A stretch of DNA of 64,000 nt from Gracilimonas sp040882225 (GTDB taxonomy: Bacteria; Bacteroidota; Rhodothermia; Balneolales; Balneolaceae): positions 496,001 to 560,000 of the forward strand of contig JBBEBR010000022.1 of the NCBI GenBank assembly GCA_040882225.1, written 5' to 3'. Shown one piece after another: positions 1 to 8,632 of the stretch; position 1 is the stretch's first letter; each line of letters begins with the position of its first letter. The position numbers were made by a program, and so were the translations under genes. A model generated the notes under the pieces. It saw nothing but the letters and a program-made list of their open reading frames with translations. It did no database searches and was not told where the DNA came from.

Positions 1-503
1 TTCGGGATGAGTATATTCAGCATTTAGCCATCGCTGATAAATTTGGTGGTTATAAATTGAGTATACATTCGGGCAGTGATAAATTTTCTGTTTATGAAGT
101 AGTGGGTTCTATCAATCTTGGTGCCGTGCATGTAAAAACAGCGGGCACATCCTACCTGGAAGCACTGAGAGCAGTTTCTGTGGCAGCCCCGGAGTTCTTC
201 AGGGAAATTATGGCCTTTTCTTTGAAGCGGTTTGAAGAAGACAAAAAAACCTATCACATCTCTGCTGATGTAGCCAAGATCGAAGATCCAAAGTCTGTAC
301 CCGATGAAAAACTTCCAGGCTACCTCGATGACGATCATGCGAGACAGGTTCTCCATGTAGCTTTTGGATCAGTGCTTTCAGGTGCTCTTCCTGAAGCTAA
401 GTCATACAAGAATAGGTTAATGACAATTTTGGAAGAAAACGAAGACATCCATGAGCGGTTCCTTATCCGCCATTTCGAAAAGCATTTAGATCCTTTCAAG
501 TAA
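1..503 (+). CDS. uxaE: Tagaturonate epimerase UxaE, C-terminal part (5' truncated by window)
   Basis: The reading frame is open from base 3 to the stop at 501-503 and has no credible start inside the window, so this is the 3' end of a longer gene. The visible 166 residues contain the stretches SIHSGSDKFSVY and HVKTAGTSYLEALR, which I recognise from the tagaturonate/fructuronate epimerase family (UxaE, about 480 aa when complete). UxaE interconverts D-tagaturonate and D-fructuronate and so joins the galacturonate and glucuronate branches. The neighbours uxaC, an SDR and uxuA on the same strand fit this exactly. A TTG at 57 could be read as a start but falls inside the conserved region, so I do not use it. 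The family call rests on remembered motifs, not a search. Confidence 0.82.
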   Translation, partial: RDEYIQHLAIADKFGGYKLSIHSGSDKFSVYEVVGSINLGAVHVKTAGTSYLEALRAVSVAAPEFFREIMAFSLKRFEEDKKTYHISADVAKIEDPKSVPDEKLPGYLDDDHARQVLHVAFGSVLSGALPEAKSYKNRLMTILEENEDIHERFLIRHFEKHLDPFK

Positions 504-589
504 AATGAATGCTTTATTTGTAAAAACAATTTCGAGGTAAAATATTTGTTGATTCTTCTGAAATTTTACCGTTATTTGAATTAAAGTTA

Positions 590-601
590 TTTACCGGTTA
601 A
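590..601. promoter_or_regulatory. Putative LacI-family operator, copy 1 (TTTACCGGTTAA)
   Basis: Lies in the 256-base gap upstream of the first TonB-dependent receptor. It is identical to the inverse of the copies at 8612 and 18620 and differs by one base from the copy at 16772. The centre is CG, as usual for LacI-family operators. A degenerate version, TTTACCGTTA, sits 25 bases upstream at 565-574. A second palindrome, GGAAGCGCTTCT, is at 652-663. Binding by the LacI protein at 20230 is inferred. Confidence 0.6.
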
Positions 602-651
602 GTAATCTCTATTACACTACAAAAGGACTTTTTTTATGCTGAATGTTAATT

Positions 652-663
652 GGAAGCGCTTCT
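652..663. promoter_or_regulatory. AGCGCT-centred palindrome upstream of receptor 1
   Basis: GGAAGCGCTTCT is a near-perfect inverted repeat with a CG centre, 62 bases (centre to centre) from the TTTACCGGTTAA site. Similar palindromes lie within 32 to 100 bases of the other three copies (16673-16682, 18654-18663, and 8678-8688, the last one inside a coding region). It may be a second LacI/CcpA-type operator. The six-base core AGCGCT also occurs by chance in coding sequence elsewhere in the window, so confidence is limited. Confidence 0.35.
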
Positions 664-759
664 TGTTGTCGAGCTGATTGAAGCGGATATTAGCTGGAAC
701 TAAAATAATTCACATCAAAAATTCATTACTAAAACTGGACAGATAAGTACTTACAACCA

Positions 760-3588
760 ATGAACAGGCAGTCAAAAAACGAAATTATAGCTGAGGCCAA
801 TATTATCTCTCATGGGGAAATAATAACGCGAAGGTCATTTTCAAAGATACTCAAAGGTGCAGGGATTGGGCTTTTTCTATTCGTTTTTTCGGGATTCTGT
901 TCTGTTGCTTTAGCACAAACCGGCAGTATTTCCGGCACGGTTGCAGATGATAATTCGGGTGAAATTATTCAGGGTGAAGTAAAATTGCTGAATTCTAATA
1001 CTGAGGCTGCATCAAGTGGTGGTGCTTTTGATTTTACAGGGCTCGCAGAAGGTGATTACACACTTTTGGTCAACTCACCGGGGTATTATAGTCGCGCCAT
1101 TGAAATTAATTTATCAGCTGATGAAAAAATTGAGCAAATAATTGGCCTTGCGGGTGTTTCTGCTAATGAACAAAGAGCCCTGAATTTTAGCAACACACTT
1201 AGTACTGAAAGAACTAATGATTTCGGTGATTATTCCATAAAAGAAGCTCTTGTGCGTGTGCCAGGGATTCAGGTTTCGAGAGAAGGTGAAATAAATATTC
1301 GCGGCACAGGATTTGATTCTTACAATGTAACCCTGAATGGTCAGCGGCTGGCAAATACTGGTTTTGAAAACCGAAGTTTTGATTTAGCCTCCATCTCAGT
1401 AGACGCCATTCGCAAGCTGGAAGTTATAAAAGTACTTACCCCAGATATGGATGCCGATGCACTTGGGGGAGTCATAAATTTACATACCACCCAACTTGCC
1501 GGAAAGGAAAGAAAACTTAGCGCACGATTAGGAGGAGGGGCTAACACTCAATATTTAAGCAGAAACGGTCCCGGTAACCGTGCTTGGCTGAATTATTCAG
1601 AGAAGTTTCAGGAGAATATTTCCGTGGCGTTAAACCTGAGCTATCAGGAAGATCAGCAGGGCTGGGAAGAGCTGAACCTGAGTTATGGATTGGCAGATTT
1701 TGGCAGTGGCTTGGTTGATGTTGTTGAACAAATTTCACCAAGCTTGCACATGGATAACCGTGGCAGGTTTGGCAGTACCGTTTCGGTAAGCTATGATCCG
1801 GCTGAGGAGGAATCTTATTTTTTCCGGGCTATGGTTGCGACAGACAACCGTGAAAATGTAAGTCATGCAAATAACTGGTTGGCACAGGGCGATTGGGTTG
1901 ATCAACTTACAACGGGAGCTGAAGGCGAGCTGGGTACGTATTCACACGATGCGCGACAGCAAAGTACGGATATAACACAGGCTACTTTTCAAGCCGGTGG
2001 TGAGCATCAGCTCGAAACGCTCGACATATCTTATAGTGCGGGTTGGAGCCAAAGTATAGTAGACAGGGCAGAGCATTTATTTCCTTTTGAAATTGGCGGT
2101 TTTGATTACGCAATCGACTGGTCGGATCGTGCACGTCCTTCAATGACGGTGACAAACCGCCCAACTCAGATTATGGAAGATGGTTCCGTGGACAGGCGTT
2201 TTATGATAGGTCAGGAATTTGAACGAACTCTCGAAGAGCATGTAAATAATGAGATTTCCGCACGGGTTGATGTAAACTACCCGATCGGGCTGGGGTCTTT
2301 GAAAGCGGGAGTAAGTACCCGGCTTTCCATTAAAGATGGCGAATATGACGAAAATTTTTTCACTTACAACAGAACGTTGCGCATGGTTAGCTTCAATATG
2401 CTAAGGGAGCCAAATCGAAATATTGATATAATTGGGAATGATTATACCATCCCATGGTTGGTAAATACGGGAGATGCCCGTTCTTTCTTCGATAATCAGC
2501 GGCCTGTTTTTTCCGGGGATGATAACCTGAATCGATCCCGCTCAGAGATCAGAAACTACCATTCATCTGAGCATATAAATGCAGGGTATGGAATGGCGAC
2601 ATTCGAATTTGGCAAACTCAGCGTTATTGGCGGTGCCCGATTGGAGCTCGCTTATGCGGAGTATACTGGAAATCAGGTGACTTTTGATGATGGAGGAGAT
2701 TTTATTGAGTCAAATGAAGTGATTGACTCTGGAAATGATCTTCGCATTTTCCCCAACGCTCAGTTTATTTTTGATGCAACAGAAAATAGTAGTGCAAAAC
2801 TCGCTTATACCCGAACAATGGCGCGGCCAAACTATATCGCGCTTACTCCTTTTGAAAGAGTGAATCATTTCGATTCAACTATATTCCGGGGGAATCCACA
2901 ACTTGATCCTGTTACTTCAGATAACCTTGATTTAATGCTGGAATACTCTTTTGATAACAATGCTCACATATCAGTCGGTGGCTTTTATAAAGAGCTGTCA
3001 GATTTTGTTTTTGAACGAGAAGAAACGGTAAGCGGTGGCGAAATGGACGGCTATCAGGAGCGAACATTTCATAACGGCAGCGAGAAAGCGACCATTTATG
3101 GAGCTGAATTCTCTTTGTGGCAAAGGCTTTCATTCTTGCCCGGCGCTCTGAGTAATATTGGTACATTTGCCAACTATACTTGGTCAGCTTCAGATTTTGA
3201 AACTAACCGGCCAAAAGAAACCGCCTTCCCGGGACAAAGTCCTCATGTGGTAAATGTTGCTTTAGATTATACGGGTGATCGTTTTTTCGCTCAAGTTTCT
3301 TATCACCGCAGCGCCAGGTTTTTGAGCTTAATTGAACAGGAATCCCAAATTGCTCCATCGCTAAATGCATCTGGCCAGGTTTATTTAGATCGTTATCAGG
3401 ATGGTTATGAGGATTTATCGGCAACATTTCGATACACGTTGTCTCGCTATTTTATGATATGGGCTAATGTGAGTAACCTTTTGCGAAACGAGCAACTGGA
3501 ATATGCCTACGACCGTCAGTTTTATCAAACAAGCACCTACGTACGGGATGGGCTTGAACTCAAATTGGGAGTCAGGTTTGATCTGTAA
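760..3588 (+). CDS. TonB-dependent outer-membrane receptor (copy 1)
   Basis: A 942-residue TonB-dependent receptor, probably importing pectin-derived oligosaccharides across the outer membrane. Residues 1-53 form a long signal region ending ALAQ. It contains TRRSFSK just before the hydrophobic stretch, an unusual Tat-like look for a protein expected to use Sec. Residues about 55-130 are a carboxypeptidase-regulatory-like beta domain (GSISGTVAD...GDYTLLV). The plug follows (about 150-250), with EALVRVPGIQV, INIRGTGF and the conserved VIKVLTPDMDADALGGVINL. The rest is a 22-strand-type barrel ending LGVRFDL. It resembles the TIGR01782-type receptors rather than SusC, and there is no SusD partner. 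The next gene is a paralogue of identical length, starting 10 bases after this stop. Substrate is inferred from the neighbours only. Confidence 0.9.
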   Translation: MNRQSKNEIIAEANIISHGEIITRRSFSKILKGAGIGLFLFVFSGFCSVALAQTGSISGTVADDNSGEIIQGEVKLLNSNTEAASSGGAFDFTGLAEGDYTLLVNSPGYYSRAIEINLSADEKIEQIIGLAGVSANEQRALNFSNTLSTERTNDFGDYSIKEALVRVPGIQVSREGEINIRGTGFDSYNVTLNGQRLANTGFENRSFDLASISVDAIRKLEVIKVLTPDMDADALGGVINLHTTQLAGKERKLSARLGGGANTQYLSRNGPGNRAWLNYSEKFQENISVALNLSYQEDQQGWEELNLSYGLADFGSGLVDVVEQISPSLHMDNRGRFGSTVSVSYDPAEEESYFFRAMVATDNRENVSHANNWLAQGDWVDQLTTGAEGELGTYSHDARQQSTDITQATFQAGGEHQLETLDISYSAGWSQSIVDRAEHLFPFEIGGFDYAIDWSDRARPSMTVTNRPTQIMEDGSVDRRFMIGQEFERTLEEHVNNEISARVDVNYPIGLGSLKAGVSTRLSIKDGEYDENFFTYNRTLRMVSFNMLREPNRNIDIIGNDYTIPWLVNTGDARSFFDNQRPVFSGDDNLNRSRSEIRNYHSSEHINAGYGMATFEFGKLSVIGGARLELAYAEYTGNQVTFDDGGDFIESNEVIDSGNDLRIFPNAQFIFDATENSSAKLAYTRTMARPNYIALTPFERVNHFDSTIFRGNPQLDPVTSDNLDLMLEYSFDNNAHISVGGFYKELSDFVFEREETVSGGEMDGYQERTFHNGSEKATIYGAEFSLWQRLSFLPGALSNIGTFANYTWSASDFETNRPKETAFPGQSPHVVNVALDYTGDRFFAQVSYHRSARFLSLIEQESQIAPSLNASGQVYLDRYQDGYEDLSATFRYTLSRYFMIWANVSNLLRNEQLEYAYDRQFYQTSTYVRDGLELKLGVRFDL

Positions 3589-3598
3589 AAAAGCTGCT

Positions 3599-6427
3599 AT
3601 GGATAATATCTCAGTGACAAAAACGAATAATATTATGAAGGGCTTTTTGCTTCTATTCTCTTTTGTGAACAGGATGAATCATACATTCTATGTATTCATT
3701 GTTGCTGCAGTTTTGTTAACAGGTAGTTTTTCGAATGCTGCTTTGGCCCAATCAAATAACGGAAATATTACGGGAACTGTAACCACCGGTGATGGAGTGG
3801 ATATCTCCAAATATGTAATACTTCTGGAAGAAACCGGAGAAGTTGCTCCCATCAAGAAAAACGGCGTATATGTTTTCGAAGAGGTTTCTGCGGGAAATTA
3901 TACATTGGTTTTTCGAACAACGGATGAGGTAATTGAGGAAGCTTCACTTACAGTTGAATCCGGTGAATCTATAGAGCAAGATTTTGAATTGGCACAATCA
4001 TCTTCATCAGAAGAATCGAATGAAAAACTAACAGTCAGACAAGCAGCGGGATTTGGAAATAATTCTGTTGAAGAAGCCCTGGCACGTTTACCAGGTGTTC
4101 AGGTAACTCAAGATGGCAGAATTAACATCAGAGGAGCAGGCTACAAAAGTTATTACGTAACGGTGGATGGCCAGCGAATGGGAACCACCGGCTTAGGTGA
4201 CAGGAGCGCAGAACTTGGCGCAATTTCTGTTGATCTAATTCAGGAAGCGGAGCTCATCAAAGTTCTCACACCAGATATGGATGCAGATGGTTTGGCTGGA
4301 GCCGTAAACCTCAAAGCATATAAAGCAAAAGCGGAGACTCAGGAATTTAACGCTGGTTTTGGAGGAGGTGCAAATCCCCAGTATTTCGATCGAACAGGAG
4401 CTACCGGCCGAGCATGGATACAATTTTCAATGCCACTAAGTGAAAAAATTTCTTTGTCGGTGAATGGAAACTATCAACAAGTGCAAAACGCTGCAGAAAG
4501 ATTGAATATTGGGTATGGTGTAGCCGATTTCGGGAATGGTGATGTAGATATAATGGAAGAAATTTCCCCCGTGCTGCAAACGGAAACACGAGAAAGACTT
4601 GGCGGTTCATTTCATCTGAATTATGAAGCATCAGACATTTTAAGCTTTTATTTGCAGGCTATGGTAAATACTGATGAAAGGGAAAGAGTGAGCCATCGTA
4701 CTACGTGGTCGGGCAACGAAAGCTGGACTGATCAAAATACCACGGGAATACAGGGAAGGTATAATTACGACCTGAACTACGAGCCAACTAATATTCGTCA
4801 GTTTACTTTTCAGGCTGGCGGAAAACACTTGTTTGAAAATTTTGTACTGGAATATGATGCCGGATGGGCACAAAGTGATATCAGACGTAATTCTTACAGA
4901 TTTCCTTTTCAGGCTACAGGTTTTCAATATACCGTGGATTTTGAGGACAGAAAAAGGCCAACCCCACAGCCGGTTGATGAATTTCCTGTGGCTGATGACC
5001 TGACTTTAAATGAAATGACTTACATCGTAGATCATCATCTCGATACGAAATTCTCGGGAAGGATTGACCTTGAAATCCCTTTTGATGCTGGTATTTTTAA
5101 AGTGGGTTCGAGTGCTTTATCAACCCAAAAAGATGCGAATGATCGGGGCGCTTTCAGCGAGTATTTATATACGTACAGAGGGTTTCTGAATCTCAATGGT
5201 TTTGAGCAGCATGATGCTGGTGCTGCATCTGTACTAAAAGATTATTCTGTTGACTGGACTTTGGACACAGATGAGGCTTTCTCATTTTTTGAAGCGAGTA
5301 TTCCCAATATGAGATTAGATACCGAAGAATTATATAGAAGATCAAATATCTGGAATTATTTGGGCAGCGAGAATGTGTATGCCGCTTATGGAATGGCTGA
5401 CGTAGAATTTGGGAATTTGCGGATTATTGGCGGTTTAAGAGTGGAGCACACCACCACTGATTATCAGGGCAGAAAGGTGAATTTTAACCGGTTTGGCCAA
5501 TTCGAGGAATCTGTAGATACCAGTGCAGTTAATAATTACACCAATCTTTTTCCACATGTGCAGCTGGCATTTCAGCCAACAGAAAGTAATAACATCAGAC
5601 TGGCTTACTCACGAACGATTTCAAGGCCCGATTTCAACTTGATTTCACCATTTGAATTGTTAACTCCTATAGACACTACAATCTTTAGAGGGAATCCGGG
5701 TTTAGAGCCCATTGTCTCGGATAACCTTGATTTATTTGTTGATCATAACAAGAATGGTGGGATAATATCTGCCGGTGCTTTTTATAAAAGGCTGACAAAT
5801 TTCATTGCAGACCAAGAGCGGGAAATTCAAATCTCTGAAGGGGATCATCGGTTTTTTGATGATTTTTTTAGTGAAGAAGTTACTTCGATATCAGCACATG
5901 AGCGGAGTTATCAAAATGCGGATAAGACAGCGAGTATTTTTGGAGTGGAGATTGGTTTACAACAACGTTTCACATTTTTACCTGGAGCATTAAGTAATCT
6001 TGGGACGTATCTAAATTATACCTGGTCGAATTCAGTTTATGAATCGAACAGGGGAGAAGAAACCACTTTTCTGGGTCAAAGCCCTCATGTAGCAAATGCC
6101 GCTGTCGACTACACAGTTGATCGTTTTTCAGCTCAGCTGTCTTATCATTGGACAGCGGAGGCACTGGATCAGTTAGAAAGAAGTCCCCGAAACGCTCCGG
6201 CTACAGGTTCTGAACAGGTTTATTTTGATCGTTATCAGCCGGGTTATCAAGATTTATCAGCGTCCGTTTCTTTTCAAGTTACAGACCGATTACAGTTATG
6301 GGCTAACGTCTACAATTTGTTACGAAGTGAACAAGTTGGATATGCCTATGATCGGCAAAGTTACCCAACAAGTATTTATAAACGAGAAGGAATTGAGTTC
6401 AACGCGGGCGTCCAACTCAGTCTTTGA
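3599..6427 (+). CDS. TonB-dependent outer-membrane receptor (copy 2)
   Basis: The frame is open from 3503, but that would overlap receptor 1 by 86 bases. The ATG at 3599 gives a protein of 942 residues, the same length as copy 1, with a signal peptide ending AALAQ; the ATG at 3635 is an alternative. Domain order repeats copy 1: carboxypeptidase-regulatory-like domain, plug (EEALARLPGVQV, INIRGAGY, LIKVLTPDMDADGLAGAVNL) and barrel ending NAGVQLSL. Long matching stretches with copy 1, such as QRLSFLPGALSN/QRFTFLPGALSN and GQSPHV, show an old tandem duplication. It lies in one apparent transcription unit with copy 1 and the pectate lyase that follows. Oligogalacturonide import is inferred from context. 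Confidence 0.9.
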   Translation: MDNISVTKTNNIMKGFLLLFSFVNRMNHTFYVFIVAAVLLTGSFSNAALAQSNNGNITGTVTTGDGVDISKYVILLEETGEVAPIKKNGVYVFEEVSAGNYTLVFRTTDEVIEEASLTVESGESIEQDFELAQSSSSEESNEKLTVRQAAGFGNNSVEEALARLPGVQVTQDGRINIRGAGYKSYYVTVDGQRMGTTGLGDRSAELGAISVDLIQEAELIKVLTPDMDADGLAGAVNLKAYKAKAETQEFNAGFGGGANPQYFDRTGATGRAWIQFSMPLSEKISLSVNGNYQQVQNAAERLNIGYGVADFGNGDVDIMEEISPVLQTETRERLGGSFHLNYEASDILSFYLQAMVNTDERERVSHRTTWSGNESWTDQNTTGIQGRYNYDLNYEPTNIRQFTFQAGGKHLFENFVLEYDAGWAQSDIRRNSYRFPFQATGFQYTVDFEDRKRPTPQPVDEFPVADDLTLNEMTYIVDHHLDTKFSGRIDLEIPFDAGIFKVGSSALSTQKDANDRGAFSEYLYTYRGFLNLNGFEQHDAGAASVLKDYSVDWTLDTDEAFSFFEASIPNMRLDTEELYRRSNIWNYLGSENVYAAYGMADVEFGNLRIIGGLRVEHTTTDYQGRKVNFNRFGQFEESVDTSAVNNYTNLFPHVQLAFQPTESNNIRLAYSRTISRPDFNLISPFELLTPIDTTIFRGNPGLEPIVSDNLDLFVDHNKNGGIISAGAFYKRLTNFIADQEREIQISEGDHRFFDDFFSEEVTSISAHERSYQNADKTASIFGVEIGLQQRFTFLPGALSNLGTYLNYTWSNSVYESNRGEETTFLGQSPHVANAAVDYTVDRFSAQLSYHWTAEALDQLERSPRNAPATGSEQVYFDRYQPGYQDLSASVSFQVTDRLQLWANVYNLLRSEQVGYAYDRQSYPTSIYKREGIEFNAGVQLSL

Positions 6428-6471
6428 AGACAATAATTTTAAGAAGCACTATTAATATTTCAGGAAAAATT

Positions 6472-8496
6472 ATGCAGCAACTTCCATCCCCAAAAACAAA
6501 AAAGAAAAGTAAATTGCATGGCTTTGTGTTTGCCATTTTTCTGCTTTTTTTTGTGGCTGATTTATCAGCTCAGCAACTTGCTTTTCCTGGGGCGGATGGC
6601 TTCGGGAAATATACAACCGGCGGACGTGGAGGCGATGTTTATGAAGTCACGAATCTTAATAATTCCGGAAGTGGGAGCTTAAGGGAAGCAGTTGAAGCGG
6701 AAGGCACCCGAACTATTATTTTTGGAGTTTCAGGTACTATACATCTTACCAGTGATTTGCGAATCACCAATAATAACATATCAATTTTTGGGCAGACTGC
6801 TCCCGGAGATGGAATTGCAATTAAAGGCGGGATGACAATCATTGATGCTGACAACGTGATTATCCAATACATCAGATTTAGGCCGGGTGATATTTCAGGC
6901 GAAGAGCCTGATGCTTTGTGGGGCAGGGAAAATAAAGACATTATTATTGACCATGTCTCGATGAGTTGGTCGGTGGATGAAACCGGCAGTTTTTACGATA
7001 ATGAAAACTTCACTTTGCAATGGAGTATTCTGAGTGAAAGTTTATATGAATCAGCTCATGATAAAGGCCGGCATGGCTACGGCGGAATTTGGGGAGGAAT
7101 AGGAGCTTCTTTCCATCACAATTTATTAGCCCATCACACCAGCAGAAATCCCCGATTCAATGGTGCGAGATATACTACTACTCCGGATAATGAGTTAGTG
7201 GATTTTCGCAATAATGTGATTTACAACTGGGGTGGAAATAGTGCATATGGTGGTGAGAGAGGTAATCATAATATGGTGGCTAACTATTACAAGTCAGGCC
7301 CCGCTACAACTGATACACAGAAAAAATACCGAATTTTAGATGCAAACCCACCAAGCGGGGGTCTTGAGGCTCTTGGGAAATGGCACATTGAGGATAATTT
7401 TGTAGATGGATATCCGGAAGTAACGGCAGATAACTGGGATGGTGGTATTCAGCGAATTCCCGAAAGCGAGTATGAAGGAATGAGAATGATCGAACCCTTC
7501 GAAATATCTTCTCTGGAATATGATGAAACAGCCGAAGAAGCGTATGTGAGAGTGCTGGAAAATGCCGGCGCTGTTTTGCCCCGCCGCGATACCGTTGATG
7601 CGCGTGTAGTTCATGAAACTGCAACCGGAACGGCAACTTTTGGTGGTGTGTATGGTGCAGGATCGGGGATAATTGATAGTCAGGAGGAGGTAGGCGGCTG
7701 GCCGGAATTATTATCAGCAACCCCGCCAACTGATACCGACAGCGACGGAATTCCCGATAGCTGGGAAACAGAAAATGGTTTAGATCCTGATGATGCAGAA
7801 GATGGCAACGAAATTAATGAAACCGGCTATTCAAATCTTGAATCTTATATTCATACCATTCAGGGATCTTCCGGTGAATTTCTACCTGTTCCGGGTTCCC
7901 TTGCAATTATTTCTCCAAAGGGAGAATCGGATGTATCGGTTCGACCAGAGTTTAGCTGGAACTCAGCTTCTTATGCCACAGACTACGAATTAGAAATTCG
8001 TGATGGAGCCGGTGACTATGGCGAAATTATACTTGCCACTACCACAGAAGGCACAACATTCTCCTATCCGGAAAATGAAGAGCTTGAAGGCGAAGAAACC
8101 TATTTTTGGAGAGTTCGTGGAGTTAATGAAGAGGGTGAAGGTCCCTGGACGGCATACGAATATTTCATAACTGAAATGGTTACTTCCAATGAACCTGAAA
8201 ATGGGATCCCGGTCAAATTTACCTTAGAACAAAACTATCCGAACCCATTCAATCCTACCACCAACATTCGGTATGGATTGCCACAAACTTCCAACGTTGA
8301 TATCCGAATTTTTGATATGACTGGAAGGGAGGTAGCAAGAAAATCTATCGATAATCAGCAGGCTGGTTTCCATACAATAGAATTCAATCTCAGTTCGATG
8401 TCGTCAGGTGTATATATTTACAAGTTTAGAAGCATAGCAATGGGTAATGAGAGTAGCGTATTTACCCAGACCAGAAAGATGACTCTGATTAAGTAA
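6472..8496 (+). CDS. Secreted pectate lyase (PL1-type) with Fn3-like and C-terminal sorting domains
   Basis: Cleaves polygalacturonate by beta-elimination, probably at the cell surface. The frame begins with a TTG at 6424 overlapping the upstream stop, but the ATG at 6472 follows a good AGGAAAA site and gives 674 residues with a signal peptide ending LSAQ, so I use it. Residues about 36-350 are a right-handed beta-helix lyase: AFPGADGFG..TTGGRGG, then IIIDHVSMSWSVDE and SRNPRFNG. A DTDSDGIPDSWE calcium-binding-like stretch follows, as is common in these enzymes. After it come an Fn3-like domain (PEFSWNSA...FWRVRGVN) and a C-terminal sorting domain (LEQNYPNPFNPTTNI ... KMTLIK) of the type linked to type IX-like secretion. 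It follows the two receptors and fits the uronate genes downstream. Confidence 0.88.
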   Translation: MQQLPSPKTKKKSKLHGFVFAIFLLFFVADLSAQQLAFPGADGFGKYTTGGRGGDVYEVTNLNNSGSGSLREAVEAEGTRTIIFGVSGTIHLTSDLRITNNNISIFGQTAPGDGIAIKGGMTIIDADNVIIQYIRFRPGDISGEEPDALWGRENKDIIIDHVSMSWSVDETGSFYDNENFTLQWSILSESLYESAHDKGRHGYGGIWGGIGASFHHNLLAHHTSRNPRFNGARYTTTPDNELVDFRNNVIYNWGGNSAYGGERGNHNMVANYYKSGPATTDTQKKYRILDANPPSGGLEALGKWHIEDNFVDGYPEVTADNWDGGIQRIPESEYEGMRMIEPFEISSLEYDETAEEAYVRVLENAGAVLPRRDTVDARVVHETATGTATFGGVYGAGSGIIDSQEEVGGWPELLSATPPTDTDSDGIPDSWETENGLDPDDAEDGNEINETGYSNLESYIHTIQGSSGEFLPVPGSLAIISPKGESDVSVRPEFSWNSASYATDYELEIRDGAGDYGEIILATTTEGTTFSYPENEELEGEETYFWRVRGVNEEGEGPWTAYEYFITEMVTSNEPENGIPVKFTLEQNYPNPFNPTTNIRYGLPQTSNVDIRIFDMTGREVARKSIDNQQAGFHTIEFNLSSMSSGVYIYKFRSIAMGNESSVFTQTRKMTLIK

Positions 8497-8500
8497 ACTT

Positions 8501-8554
8501 TCCACCTCATAGGAGTAGGAGCTTAAAGGTGCATTTTTTGGTTTCTGAGGTGGA
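8501..8554 (+). terminator. Possible terminator-like hairpin after the pectate lyase
   Basis: TCCACCTCA at 8501-8509 pairs perfectly with TGAGGTGGA at 8546-8554 across a 36-base loop. A run of eight T follows about 10 bases later. The loop is long and the T run is displaced, so this is a weak intrinsic terminator or an mRNA 3'-end structure. Confidence 0.35.
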
Positions 8555-8611
8555 TCTAAATCAATTTTTTTTGACTCTATTAATTTTATATCGTTAATTA
8601 TAAGACGCAAT

Positions 8612-8623
8612 TTAACCGGTAAA
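8612..8623. promoter_or_regulatory. Putative LacI-family operator, copy 2 (inverse of TTTACCGGTTAA)
   Basis: TTAACCGGTAAA ends 9 bases before the ATG of receptor 3, so a bound protein would cover the ribosome-site region or block early elongation by RNA polymerase. A GGAAGCGCTTC palindrome lies 66 bases further on, inside the coding region (8678-8688). Confidence 0.58.
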
Positions 8624-8632
8624 GTAGAAGCA

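Noticed and set aside
5481..5494. TTTTAACCGGTTTG inside receptor 2, resembling the operator
   Set aside because: It is in coding sequence (codons AAT TTT AAC CGG TTT) and does not match the full TTTACCGGTTAA word. A similar AACCGGTTTACC at about 12306 is also coding.
7304..7729. Long antisense open frame (141 aa) opposite the pectate lyase
   Set aside because: The lyase frame is strongly supported by motifs; the antisense product has no family features and is a frame shadow.
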